Shown here in pieces: positions 1 through 11,963 of a DNA stretch of 64,000 bases (positions are counted from its first letter, which is position 1; each line of letters begins with the position of its first letter). The translations under genes were made by a program, and so were the position numbers. The stretch comes from Hydractinia symbiolongicarpus. Lineage: Eukaryota > Cnidaria > Hydrozoa > Anthoathecata > Hydractiniidae. The stretch lies in assembly GCF_029227915.1 (NCBI RefSeq), contig NC_079877.1, forward strand, positions 310,001 through 374,000, read 5' to 3'. The notes under the pieces are model-generated. The model saw nothing but the letters and a program-made list of their open reading frames with translations, had not been told where the DNA came from and ran no database searches.

Positions 1-1
1 G

Positions 2-802
2 TCCGTATAGTCGAATGTATACAAAGAAAGTACCCTGTGAGTAAACTCATTTCCCGAACGATGTTTAAAATTATTTTTTCAACACTAAAACACATGAGAC
101 TTGTAATTTTCAAAAATGTTTTCATTTTTGATGAGACGCTGAATAAAAGAAATTTAATCGCCGGCAAACGAAAACCCGCGATTTCCCGTAAATCCCGTGC
201 TTGGCTCGTACAGTCGAGTATATACAAAGAAAGTACCCTGTGAGTAAACTCATTTCGAGAACGATTTTTTAAATTATCTTTTCACCACTAAAACGCATGA
301 GACTTGTAGTTTTCAAAAATGTTTTCATTTTTGATGAGACGCTGAATAAAAGAAGTTTAATCGCCGGCAAACGAAAACCCGCGAATTCCCGTAAATCCCG
401 GACTCGGTCCGTATAGTCAAAAGTATACAAAAAAGTACCCTGCGAGTAAACTCATTTCCAGAACGATTTTTTAAATTATCTTTTCACCACTAAAACGCAC
501 GAGACTTGTAGTTTTCAAAAATGTTTTCATTTTTGATGAGACGCTGAATAAAAGAAGTTTAATCGCCGGCAAACGAAAACCCGCGAATTCCTGTAAATCC
601 CAGACTCGGTCCGTATAGTCAAAAGTATACAAAGAAAATACCCAGGGAGTAAACTCATTTCCAGAACGATTTTTTAAATTATTTTTAATGCATGAGACTT
701 GTAGTTTTCAGGAATGTTTTCATTTTTGATGAGACGCTGAATAAAAGAAGTTTAATCGCCGGCAAACGAAAACCCGCGATTTCCCGTAAATCCCGCGCTT
801 GG
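2..802 (+). repeat. HOR unit 1, four monomers (B-C-D-A), 801 bp
   Basis: Monomers are B 2-204, C 205-407, D 408-609 (202 bp, from CAAAAAAG in place of CAAAGAAAG) and A 610-802 (193 bp). B is marked by CAACACT, CACATGAG and GAAATTT; C by GTACAGTCGAG and CGAGAACG; D by GAATTCCTG and CCCAGACT. A is a hybrid here: its first part reads like type E (TCCGTATAG, CATTTCCAGAACG) and then becomes type A. This differs from the A monomers at 2618 and 3419, so the unit was formed by a separate recombination. Confidence 0.9.
610..802 (+). repeat. Type-A monomer with 10-bp deletion (193 bp)
   Basis: After ATTATTTTT the copy reads AATGCATGAG, while full-length copies have TCACCACTAAAACGCATGAG, so 10 bp are missing just before the conserved CATGAG. 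The same deletion occurs at 1817-2009, 2618-2810, 3419-3611, 10564-10756 and 11771-11963, always in an A monomer with CAGGAATG. Undeleted A monomers (for example 4626-4828) share the other A markers, so the deletion is derived and dates the six copies to one ancestor. Confidence 0.9.
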
Positions 803-2009
803 CCCGTATAGTCGAATGTATACAAAGAAAGTACCCTGTGAGTAAACTCATTTCCCGAACGATGTTTAAAATTATTTTTTCAACACTAAAACACATGAGA
901 CTTGTAGTTTTCAAAAATGTTTTCATTTTTGATGAGACGCTGAATAAAAGAAATTTAATCGCCGGCAAACGAAAACCCGCGATTTCCCGTAAATCCCGTG
1001 CTTGGCTCGTACAGTCGAGTATATGCAAAGAAAGTACCCTGTGAGTAAACTCATTTCGAGAACGATTTTTTAAATTATCTTTTCACCACTAAAACGCATG
1101 AGACTTGTAGTTTTCAAAAATGTTTTCATTTTTGATGAGACGCTGAATAAAAGAAGTTTAATCGCCGGCAAACGAAAACCCGCGAATTCCCGTAAATCCC
1201 GGACTCGGTCCGTATAGTCAAAAGTATACAAAAAAGTACCCTGCGAGTAAACTCATTTCCAGAACGATTTTTTAAATTATCTTTTCACCACTAAAACGCA
1301 CGAGACTTGTAGTTTTCAAAAATGTTTTCATTTTTGATGAGACGCTGAATAAAAGAAGTTTAATCGCCGGCAAACGAAAACCCGCGAATTCCTGTAAATC
1401 CCAGACTCGGTCCGTATAGTCAAAAGTATACAAAGAAAATACCCAGGGAGTAAACTCATTTCCAGAACGATTTTTTAAATTATCTTTTCACCACTAAAAC
1501 GCACGAGACTTGTAGTTTTCAAAAATGTTTTCATTTTTGATGAGACGCTGAATAAAAGATGTTTAATCACCGGCAAACGAAAAGCCGCGATTTCCCGTAA
1601 ATCCCGGACTCGGCCCATATAGTCAAAAGTGTACAAAGAAAATACCCAGGGAGTAAACTCATTTCCCGAACGATTTTTTAAATTATTTTTTCACCACTAA
1701 AACGTATGAGACTTGTAGATTTCAAAAATGTTTTCATTTTTGATGAGACGCTGAATAAAAGAAGTTTAATCGCCGGCAAACGAAAACCCGCGAATTCCCG
1801 TAAATCCCGGACTCGGCCCGTACAGTCAAAAGTATACAAAGAAAATACCCAGGGAGTAAACTTATTTCCCGAACGATTTTTTAAATTATTTTTAATGCAT
1901 GAGACTTGTAGTTTTCAGGAATGTTTTCATTTTTGATGAGACGCTGAATAAAAGAAGTTTAATCGCCGGCAAACGAAAACCCGCGATTTCCCGTAAATCC
2001 CGCGCTTGG
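803..2009 (+). repeat. HOR unit 2, six monomers (B-C-D-E-F-A), 1207 bp
   Basis: Starts are 803, 1006, 1209, 1411, 1614 and 1817. It equals the four-monomer unit plus a 406-bp E-F dimer placed between D and A. E is marked by GATGTTTAATCACC and AAAGCCGCG; F by CCCATATAG, GTGTACAAAG and TAGATTTC. The A monomer starts CCCGTACAG, which is the unrecombined form. This longer unit is the probable parent of the 801-bp units. Confidence 0.9.
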
Positions 2010-2810
2010 CCCGTATAGTCGAATGTATACAAAGAAAGTACCCTGTGAGTAAACTCATTTCCCGAACGATGTTTAAAATTATTTTTTCAACACTAAAACA
2101 CATGAGACTTGTAGTTTTCAAAAATGTTTTCATTTTTGATGAGACGCTGAATAAAAGAAATTTAATCGCCGGCAAACGAAAACCCGCGATTTCCCGTAAA
2201 TCCCGTGCTTGGCTCGTACAGTCGAGTATATACAAAGAAAGTACCCTGTGAGTAAACTCATTTCGAGAACGATTTTTTAAATTATCTTTTCACCACTAAA
2301 ACGCATGAGACTTGTAGTTTTCAAAAATGTTTTCATTTTTGATGAGACGCTGAATAAAAGAAGTTTAATCGCCGGCAAACGAAAACCCGCGAATTCCCGT
2401 AAATCCCGGACTCGGTCCGTATAGTCAAAAGTATACAAAAAAGTACCCTGCGAGTAAACTCATTTCCAGAACGATTTTTTAAATTATCTTTTCACCACTA
2501 AAACGCACGAGACTTGTAGTTTTCAAAAATGTTTTCATTTTTGATGAGACGCTGAATAAAAGAAGTTTAATCGCCGGCAAACGAAAACCCGCGAATTCCT
2601 GTAAATCCCAGACTCGGTCCGTATAGTCAAAAGTATACAAAGAAAATACCCAGGGAGTAAACTTATTTCCCGAACGATTTTTTAAATTATTTTTAATGCA
2701 TGAGACTTGTAGTTTTCAGGAATGTTTTCATTTTTGATGAGACGCTGAATAAAAGAAGTTTAATCGCCGGCAAACGAAAACCCGCGATTTCCCGTAAATC
2801 CCGCGCTTGG
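2010..2810 (+). repeat. HOR unit 3, four monomers, 801 bp
   Basis: Order is B-C-D-A with starts 2010, 2213, 2416 and 2618. The A monomer starts TCCGTATAG like type E but switches to A markers before CTTATTTCCCG, an earlier switch point than in 610-802. It is almost base-for-base identical to the next unit, so the two arose by recent tandem duplication. Confidence 0.9.
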
Positions 2811-3611
2811 CCCGTATAGTCGAATGTATACAAAGAAAGTACCCTGTGAGTAAACTCATTTCCCGAACGATGTTTAAAATTATTTTTTCAACACTAAAAC
2901 ACATGAGACTTGTAGTTTTCAAAAATGTTTTCATTTTTGATGAGACGCTGAATAAAAGAAATTTAATCGCCGGCAAACGAAAACCCGCGATTTCCCGTAA
3001 ATCCCGTGCTTGGCTCGTACAGTCGAGTATATACAAAGAAAGTACCCTGTGAGTAAACTCATTTCGAGAACGATTTTTTAAATTATCTTTTCACCACTAA
3101 AACGCATGAGACTTGTAGTTTTCAAAAATGTTTTCATTTTTGATGAGACGCTGAATAAAAGAAGTTTAATCGCCGGCAAACGAAAACCCGCGAATTCCCG
3201 TAAATCCCGGACTCGGTCCGTATAGTCAAAAGTATACAAAAAAGTACCCTGCGAGTAAACTCATTTCCAGAACGATTTTTTAAATTATCTTTTCACCACT
3301 AAAACGCACGAGACTTGTAGTTTTCAAAAATGTTTTCATTTTTGATGAGACGCTGAATAAAAGAAGTTTAATCGCCGGCAAACGAAAACCCGCGAATTCC
3401 TGTAAATCCCAGACTCGGTCCGTATAGTCAAAAGTATACAAAGAAAATACCCAGGGAGTAAACTTATTTCCCGAACGATTTTTTAAATTATTTTTAATGC
3501 ATGAGACTTCTAGTTTTCAGGAATGTTTTCATTTTTGATGAGACGCTGAATAAAAGAAGTTTAATCGCCGGCAAACGAAAACCCGCGATTTCCCGTAAAT
3601 CCCGCGCTTGG
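2811..3611 (+). repeat. HOR unit 4, four monomers, 801 bp
   Basis: Near-identical to 2010-2810 at an offset of 801 bp. The one difference I noticed is GACTTCTAG instead of GACTTGTAG near 3508. The A monomer at 3419 has the same hybrid start as the one at 2618. Confidence 0.9.
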
Positions 3612-4482
3612 CCCGTATAGTCGAATGTATACAAAGAAAGTACCCTGTGAGTAAACTCATTTCCCGAACGATGTTTAAAATTATTTTTTCAACACTAAAA
3701 CACATGAGACTTGTAGTTTTCAAAAATGTTTTCATTTTTGATGAGACGCTGAATAAAAGAAATTTAATCGCCGGCAAACGAAAACCCGCGATTTCCCGTA
3801 AATCCCGTGCTTGGCTCGTACAGTCGAGTATATACAAAGAAAGTACCCTGTGAGTAAACTCATTTCGAGAACGATTTTTTAAATTATCTTTTCACCACTA
3901 AAACGCATGAGACTTGTAGTTTTCAAAAATGTTTTCATTTTTGATGAGACGCTGAATAAAAGAAGTTTAATCGCCGGCAAACGAAAACCCGCGAATTCCC
4001 GTAAATCCCGGACTCGGTCCGTATAGTCAAAAGTATACAAAAAAGTACCCTGCGAGTAAACTCATTTCCAGAACGATTTTTTAAATTATCTTTTCACCAC
4101 TAAAACGCACGAGACTTGTAGTTTTCAAAAATGTTTTCATTTTTGATGAGACGCTGAATAAAAGAAGTTTAATCGCCGGCAAACGAAAACCCGCGAATTC
4201 CTGTAAATCCCAGACTCGGTCCGTATAGTCAAAAGTATACAAAGAAAATACCCAGGGAGTAAACTCATTTCCAGAACGATTTTTTAAATTATCTTTTCAC
4301 CACTAAAACGCATGAGACTTGTAGTTTTCAAAAATGTTTTCATTTTTGATGAGAGGCTGCATAAAAGATGTTTAATCACCGGCAAACGAAAAGCCGCGAT
4401 TTCCCGTAAATCCCGGACTCGGCCCGTATAGTCAAAAGTGTACAAAGAAAATACCCAGGGAGTAAACTCATTTCCCGAACGA
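3612..4482 (+). repeat. HOR unit 5, B-C-D-E, entering the 2.7-kb duplication
   Basis: Starts are 3612, 3815, 4018 and 4220, followed by an F-like monomer at 4423. The E copy carries GATGAGAGGCTGCATAAAAG, a private variant. The F-like copy belongs partly to the 2695-bp duplication, whose left edge falls at 4483 inside its T-tract. Confidence 0.85.
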
Positions 4483-7177
4483 TTTTTTAAATTATTTTTT
4501 CACCACTAAAACGTATGAGACTTGTAGTTTTAAAAAATGTTTTCATTTTAGATGAGACGCTGAAAAAAAGAAGTTTAATCGCCGGCAAAGGAAAACCCTC
4601 GAATTCCCGTAAATCCCGGACTCGGCCCGTACAGTCAAAAGTATACAAAGAAAATACCCAGGGAGTAAACTTATTTCCCGAACGATTTTTTAAATTATTT
4701 TTTCACCACTAAAACGCATGAAACTTGTAGTTTTCAGGAATGTTTTCATTTTTGATAAGACGCTGAATAAAAGAAGTTTAATCGCCGGCAAACGAAAACC
4801 CGCGATTTCCCGTAAATCCCGCGCTTGGCCCGTATAGTCGAATGTATACAAAGAAATAACCTGTGAGTAAACTCATTTCCCGAACGATTTTTTAAATTAT
4901 CTTTTCACCACTAAAACGCATGAGACTTGTAGTTTTCAAAAATGTTTTCATTTTTGATGAGACGCGGAATAAAAGAAGTTTAATCGCCGGCAAACGAAAA
5001 CCTGCGATTTCCCGTAAATCCCGGACTCGGCCCGTATAGTCAAAAGTATACAAAGAAAATACCCAGGGAGTAAACTCATTTCCCGAACCATTTTTTAAAT
5101 TATTTTTTCACCACTAAAACGTATGAGACTTGTAGTTTTAAAAAATGTTTTCATTTTTGATGAGACGCTGAATAAAAGAAGTTTATTCGCCGGCAAACAA
5201 AAACCCGCCATTTCCCGTAAACCCGGACTCAGCCCGCATAGTCAAATGTATACAAAGAAAGTACCCTGCGAGTAAACTCATTTCCAGAACGATTTTTTAA
5301 ATTATTTTTTCACCACTAAAACGCATGAGACTTGTAGTTTTCAGGAATGTTTTCATTTTTGATAAGACGCTGAATAAAAGAAGTTTAATCGCCGGCAAAC
5401 GAAAACCCGCGATTTCCCGTAAATCCCGCGCTTGGCCCGTATAGTCGAATGTATACAAAGAAAGTACCCTGTGAGTAAACTCATTTCCCGAACGATTTTT
5501 TAAATTATTTTTTCAACACTAAAACGCATGAGACTTGTAGTTTTCAAAAATGTTTTCATTTTTGATGAGACGCTGAATAAAAGAAATTTAATTGCCGGCA
5601 AACGAAAACCCGCGATTTCCCGTAAATCCCGTGCTTGGCTCGTATAGTCGAGTATATACAAAGAAAGTACCCTGTGAGTAAACTCATTTTGAGAACGATT
5701 TTTTAAATTATCTTTTCACCACTAAAACGCATGAGACTTGTAGTTTTCAAAAATGTTTTCATTTTTGATGAGACGCGGAATAAAAGAAGTTTAATCGCCG
5801 GCAAACGAAAACCTGCGATTTCCCGTAAATCCCGGACTCGGCCCGTATAGTCAAAAGTATACAAAGAAAATACCCAGGGAGTAAACTCATTTCCCGAACC
5901 ATTTTTTAAATTATTTTTTCACCACTAAAACGTATGAGACTTGTAGTTTTAAAAAATGTTTTCATTTTTGATGGGACGCTGAATAAAAGAAGTTTAATCG
6001 CCGGCAAACAAAAACCCGCCATTTCCCGTAAACCCGGACTCAGCCCGCATAGTCAAATGTATACAAAGAAAGTACCCTGCGAGTAAACTCATTTCCAGAA
6101 CGATTTTTTAAATTATCTTTTCACCACTAAAACGCACGAGACTTGTAGTTTTCAAAAATGTTTTCATTTTTGATGAGACGCTGAATAAAAGAAGTTTAAT
6201 CGCCGGCAAACAAAAACCCGCGAATTCCCGTAAATCCCGGACTCGGCCCGGAAAGTCAAAAGTATACAAAGAAAATACCCAGGGAGTAAACTTATTTCCA
6301 GAACGATTTTTTAAATTATCTTTTCACCACTAAAACGCATGAGACTTGTAGTTTTCAAAAATGTTTTCATTTTCGATGAGACGCTGAATAAAAGAAGTTT
6401 AATCGCCGGCAAACGAAAACCCGCGAATTCCCGTAAATCCCGGACTCGGCCCGAATAGTCAAAAGTATACAAAAAAGTACCCTGCGAGTAAACTCATTTC
6501 CAGAACGATTTTTTAAATTATTTTTTCACCACTAAAACGCACGAGACTTGTAGTTTTCAGGAAGGTTTTTATTTTTGATGAGACGCTGAATAAAAGAAGT
6601 TTAATCGCCGCCAAACGAAAACCCGCGATTTCCCGTAAATCCCGCGCTTGGCCCGTATAGTCGAATGTATACAAAGAAAGTACCCTGTGAGTAAACTCAT
6701 TTCCCGAACGATTTTTTAAATTATTTTTTCAACACTAAAACGCATGAGACTTGTAGTTTTCAAAAATGTTTTCATTTTTGATGAGACGTTGAATAAAAGA
6801 AATTTAATCGTCGGCAAACGAAAACCCGCGAATTCCCGTAAATCCCGGACTCGGCCCGTACAGTCAAAAGTATACAAAGAAAATACCCAGGGAGTAAACT
6901 TATTTCCCGAACGATTTTTTAAATTATTTTTTCACCACTAAAACGCATGAGACTTGTAGTTTTCAGGAATGTTTTCATTTTTGATGAGACGCTGAATAAA
7001 GGAAGTTTAATCGCCGGCAAACGAAAACCCGCGATTTCCCGTAAATCCCGCGCTTGGCCCGTATAGTCGAATGTATACAAAGAAAGTACCCTGTGAGTAA
7101 ACTCATTTCCCGAACGATTTTTTAAATTATCTTTTCACCACTAAAACGCATGAGACTTGTAGTTTTCAAAAAATTTT
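4483..7177 (+). repeat. 2695-bp tandem duplication, left copy
   Basis: Every marker in this segment recurs 2695 bp later, for example ATTTTAGATGAG with CTGAAAAAAAG (near 4555 and 7250), AAGAAATAACC, GATAAGACG, CCCGGAAAG and AAAGGAAG. The length is 13 monomers plus about 60 bp, so it is not a whole number of repeats. It includes full-length type-A monomers and one copy (5090-6913) of the 1.8-kb cassette described at 12428. It ends inside the dyad of a monomer, at the A-run of CAAAAA. Confidence 0.9.
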
Positions 7178-7210
7178 TTTTTTAAATTATTTTTTCACCA
7201 CTAAAACGTA
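7151..7210 (+). repeat. Truncated 60-bp partial monomer at the duplication join
   Basis: Successive TGAGACTTG anchors at 7151 and 7211 are 60 bp apart instead of 203. The sequence runs from the dyad A-run (CAAAAA, ending about 7172) directly into a T-tract and TTTAAATTATT, joining monomer position about 115 to about 61. The exact join lies within 7173-7177 in an A/T run. This is the footprint of an out-of-register join and not of ordinary unequal crossing-over. Confidence 0.9.
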
Positions 7211-9872
7211 TGAGACTTGTAGTTTTCAAAAATGTTTTCATTTTAGATGAGACGCTGAAAAAAAGAAGTTTAATCGCCGGCAAAGGAAAACCCTCGAATT
7301 CCCGTAAATCCCGGACTCGGCCCGTACAGTCAAAAGTATACAAAGAAAATACCCAGGGAGTAAACTTATTTCCCGAACGATTTTTTAAATTATTTTTTCA
7401 CCACTAAAACGCATGAAACTTGTAGTTTTCAGGAATGTTTTCATTTTTGATAAGACGCTGAATAAAAGAAGTTTAATCGCCGGCAAACGAAAACCCGCGA
7501 TTTCCCGTAAATCCCGCGCTTGGCCCGTATAGTCGAATGTATACAAAGAAATAACCTGTGAGTAAACTCATTTCCCGAACGATTTTTTAAATTATCTTTT
7601 CACCACTAAAACGCATGAGACTTGTAGTTTTCAAAAATGTTTTCATTTTTGATGAGACGCGGAATAAAAGAAGTTTAATCGCCGGCAAACGAAAACCTGC
7701 GATTTCCCGTAAATCCCGGACTCGGCCCGTATAGTCAAAAGTATACAAAGAAAATACCCAGGGAGTAAACTCATTTCCCGAACCATTTTTTAAATTATTT
7801 TTTCACCACTAAAACGTATGAGACTTGTAGTTTTAAAAAATGTTTTCATTTTTGATGAGACGCTGAATAAAAGAAGTTTATTCGCCGGCAAACAAAAACC
7901 CGCCATTTCCCGTAAACCCGGACTCAGCCCGCATAGTCAAATGTATACAAAGAAAGTACCCTGCGAGTAAACTCATTTCCAGAACGATTTTTTAAATTAT
8001 TTTTTCACCACTAAAACGCATGAGACTTGTAGTTTTCAGGAATGTTTTCATTTTTGATAAGACGCTGAATAAAAGAAGTTTAATCGCCGGCAAACGAAAA
8101 CCCGCGATTTCCCGTAAATCCCGCGCTTGGCCCGTATAGTCGAATGTATACAAAGAAAGTACCCTGTGAGTAAACTCATTTCCCGAACGATTTTTTAAAT
8201 TATTTTTTCAACACTAAAACGCATGAGACTTGTAGTTTTCAAAAATGTTTTCATTTTTGATGAGACGCTGAATAAAAGAAATTTAATTGCCGGCAAACGA
8301 AAACCCGCGATTTCCCGTAAATCCCGTGCTTGGCTCGTATAGTCGAGTATATACAAAGAAAGTACCCTGTGAGTAAACTCATTTTGAGAACGATTTTTTA
8401 AATTATCTTTTCACCACTAAAACGCATGAGACTTGTAGTTTTCAAAAATGTTTTCATTTTTGATGAGACGCGGAATAAAAGAAGTTTAATCGCCGGCAAA
8501 CGAAAACCTGCGATTTCCCGTAAATCCCGGACTCGGCCCGTATAGTCAAAAGTATACAAAGAAAATACCCAGGGAGTAAACTCATTTCCCGAACCATTTT
8601 TTAAATTATTTTTTCACCACTAAAACGTATGAGACTTGTAGTTTTAAAAAATGTTTTCATTTTTGATGGGACGCTGAATAAAAGAAGTTTAATCGCCGGC
8701 AAACAAAAACCCGCCATTTCCCGTAAACCCGGACTCAGCCCGCATAGTCAAATGTATACAAAGAAAGTACCCTGCGAGTAAACTCATTTCCAGAACGATT
8801 TTTTAAATTATCTTTTCACCACTAAAACGCACGAGACTTGTAGTTTTCAAAAATGTTTTCATTTTTGATGAGACGCTGAATAAAAGAAGTTTAATCGCCG
8901 GCAAACAAAAACCCGCGAATTCCCGTAAATCCCGGACTCGGCCCGGAAAGTCAAAAGTATACAAAGAAAATACCCAGGGAGTAAACTTATTTCCAGAACG
9001 ATTTTTTAAATTATCTTTTCACCACTAAAATGCATGAGACTTGTAGTTTTCAAAAATGTTTTCATTTTCGATGAGACGCTGAATAAAAGAAGTTTAATCG
9101 CCGGCAAACGAAAACCCGCGAATTCCCGTAAATCCCGGACTCGGCCCGAATAGTCAAAAGTATACAAAAAAGTACCCTGCGAGTAAACTCATTTCCAGAA
9201 CGATTTTTTAAATTATTTTTTCACCACTAAAACGCACGAGACTTGTAGTTTTCAGGAAGGTTTTTATTTTTGATGAGACGCTGAATAAAAGAAGTTTAAT
9301 CGCCGGCAAACGAAAACCCGCGATTTCCCGTAAATCCCGCGCTTGGCCCGTATAGTCGAATGTATACAAAGAAAGTACCCTGTGAGTAAACTCATTTCCC
9401 GAACGATTTTTTAAATTATTTTTTCAACACTAAAACGCATGAGACTTGTAGTTTTCAAAAATGTTTTCATTTTTGATGAGACGTTGAATAAAAGAAATTT
9501 AATCCTCGGCAAACGAAAACCCGCGAATTCCCGTAAATCCCGGACTCGGCCCGTACAGTCAAAAGTATACAAAGAAAATACCCAGGGAGTAAACTTATTT
9601 CCCGAACGATTTTTTAAATTATTTTTTCACCACTAAAACGCATGAGACTTGTAGTTTTCAGGAATGTTTTCATTTTTGATGAGACGCTGAATAAAGGAAG
9701 TTTAATCGCCGGCAAACGAAAACCCGCGATTTCCCGTAAATCCCGCGCTTGGCCCGTATAGTCGAATGTATACAAAGAAAGTACCCTGTGAGTAAACTCA
9801 TTTCCCGAACGATTTTTTAAATTATCTTTTCACCACTAAAACGCATGAGACTTGTAGTTTTCAAAAATGTTT
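7178..9872 (+). repeat. 2695-bp tandem duplication, right copy
   Basis: Starts in the T-tract that matches 4483 and ends at about 9872, where the left copy was cut. Differences I noticed from the left copy: TTTCAAAAATG against TTTAAAAAATG near 7230, AAAATGCATG against AAAACGCATG near 9027, CGCCGGC against CGCCGCC near 9307, and AATCCTCGGC against AATCGTCGGC near 9502. So few differences in 2.7 kb indicate a very recent event. It holds cassette copy 7785-9608. Confidence 0.9.
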
Positions 9873-10756
9873 TCATTTTTGATGAGACGCTGAATAAAAG
9901 ATGTTTAATCGCCGGCAAACGAAAACCCGCGAATTCCCGTAAATCCCGGACTCGGTCCGTATAGTCAAAAGTATACAAAAAAGTACCCTGCGAGTAAACC
10001 CATTTCCAGAACGATTTTTTAAATTATTTTTTCACCACTAAAACGCACGAGACTTGTAGTTTTCAAAAATGTTTTTATTTTTGATGAGACGCTGAATAAA
10101 AGAAGTTTAATCGCCTGCAAACGAAAACCCGCGAATTGCTGTAAATCCCGGACTCGGTCCGTATAGTCAAATGTATACAAAGAAAATACCCAGGGAGTAA
10201 ACTCATTTCCAGAACGATTTTTTAAATTATCTTTTCACCACTAAAACGCATGAGACTTGTAGTTTTCAAAAATGTTTTCATTTTTGATGAGACGCTGAAT
10301 AAAAGAAGTTTAATCGCCGGCAAACGAAAAGCCGCGATTTCCCGTAAACCCCGGACTCGGCCCATATAGTCAAAAGTGTACAAAGAAAATACCCAGGGAG
10401 TAAACTCATTTCCCGAACGATTTTTTAAATTATTTTTTCACCACTAAAACGTATGAGACTTGTAGATTTCAAAAATGTTTTCATTTTTGATGAGACGCTG
10501 AATAAAAGAAGTTTAATCGCCGGCAAACGAAAACCCGCGAATTCCCGTAAATCCCGGACTCGGCCCGTACAGTCAAAAGTATACAAAGAAAATACCCAGG
10601 GAGTAAACTTATTTCCCGAACGATTTTTTAAATTATTTTTAATGCATGAGACTTGTAGTTTTCAGGAATGTTTTCATTTTTGATGAGACGCTGAATAAAA
10701 GAAGTTTAATCGCCGGCAAACGAAAACCCGCGATTTCCCGTAAATCCCGCGCTTGG
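9873..10756 (+). repeat. Single-monomer remnant plus D-E-F-A group
   Basis: After the 2.7-kb copy the order is D 9956 (with CGCCTGC and GAATTGCTG), E-like 10158 (AAATG in place of AAAAG), F 10361 (CCCATATAG, GTGTAC, TAGATTTC) and A 10564 with the 10-bp deletion. From F onward it parallels 1614-2009 at an offset of 8747 bp. The D copy with CGCCTGC recurs at 16423, 17842 and about 24130. Confidence 0.85.
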
Positions 10757-11963
10757 CCCGTATAGTCGAATGTATACAAAGAAAGTACCCTGTGAGTAAA
10801 CTCATTTCCCGAACGATGTTTAAAATTATTTTTTCAACACTAAAACACATGAGACTTGTAGTTTTCAAAAATGTTTTCATTTTTGATGAGACGCTGAATA
10901 AAAGAAATTTAATCGCCGGCAAACGAAAACCCGCGATTTCCCGTAAATCCCGTGCTTGGCTCGTACAGTCGAGTATATACAAAGAAAGTACCCTGTGAGT
11001 AAACTCATTTCGAGAACGATTTTTTAAATTATCTTTTCACCACTAAAACGCATGAGACTTGTAGTTTTCAAAAATGTTTTCATTTTTGATGAGACGCTGA
11101 ATAAAAGAAGTTTAATCGCCGGCAAACGAAAACCCGCGAATTCCCGTAAATCCCGGACTCGGTCCGTATAGTCAAAAGTATACAAAAAAGTACCCTGCGA
11201 GTAAACTCATTTCCAGAACGATTTTTTAAATTATCTTTTCACCACTGAAACGCACGAGACTTGTAGTTTTCAAAAATGTTTTCATTTTTGATGAGACGCT
11301 GAATAAAAGAAGTTTAATCGCCGGCAAACGAAAAGCCGCGATTTCCCGTAAATCCCAGACTCGGTCCGTATAGTCAAAAGTGTACAAAGAAAATACCCAG
11401 GGAGTAAACTCATTTCCCGAACGATTTTTTAAATTATTTTTTCACCACTAAAACGTATGAGACTTGTAGATTTCAAAAATGTTTTCATTTTTGATGAGAC
11501 GCTGAATAAAAGAAGTTTAATCGCCGGCAAACGAAAAGCCGCGATTTCCCGTAAATCCCAGACTCGGTCCGTATAGTCAAAAGTGTACAAAGAAAATACC
11601 CAGGGAGTAAACTCATTTCCCGAACGATTTTTTAAATTATTTTTTCACCACTAAAACGTATGAGACTTGTAGATTTCAAAAATGTTTTCATTTTTGATGA
11701 GACGCTGAATAAAAGAAGTTTAATCGCCGGCAAACGAAAACCCGCGAATTCCCGTAAATCCCGGACTCGGCCCGTACAGTCAAAAGTATACAAAGAAAAT
11801 ACCCAGGGAGTAAACTTATTTCCCGAACGATTTTTTAAATTATTTTTAATGCATGAGACTTGTAGTTTTCAGGAATGTTTTCATTTTTGATGAGACGCTG
11901 AATAAAAGAAGTTTAATCGCCGGCAAACGAAAACCCGCGATTTCCCGTAAATCCCGCGCTTGG
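10757..11963 (+). repeat. Six-monomer HOR unit with duplicated F, 1207 bp
   Basis: Starts are 10757 (B), 10960 (C), 11163 (D-like), 11365 (F), 11568 (F) and 11771 (A, 193 bp). The length equals unit 803-2009, but E is replaced: the D-like copy ends with AAAGCCGCG and CCCAGACT, and F is present twice in near-identical tandem (11365-11567 and 11568-11770). Equal length with different content shows that monomer loss and gain have balanced out. Confidence 0.85.

Noticed and set aside
1927-2235. 102-codon minus-strand open frame, also at 720-1028, 2728-3036, 3529-3837 and 10674-10982
   Set aside because: It recurs with each A-B monomer junction, has no recognisable domain, and encodes the same satellite bases in two frames within itself. 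Copies recur only because the 801-bp unit recurs. It is a by-product of the repeat, not a gene.
2006-2251. 81-codon plus-strand open frame (also 799, 2807, 3608, 10753)
   Set aside because: It lies wholly in type-B/C monomers, overlaps the antisense frame, has no start context or family, and is interrupted in other monomer types.
4515-4712. 65-codon plus-strand frames starting at ATGAGACTTG, at many monomers
   Set aside because: The start is the conserved CATGAG or TATGAG of the monomer and the frame runs until the next monomer shifts phase (203 mod 3 = 2). Such frames appear wherever a monomer lacks a stop by chance.
7171-7190. Homopolymer sequencing error as the sole cause of the 7.17-kb irregularity
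   Set aside because: An error could alter the T-run length but cannot remove about 143 bp of monomer; moreover the 2695-bp offset is kept on both sides of the join.
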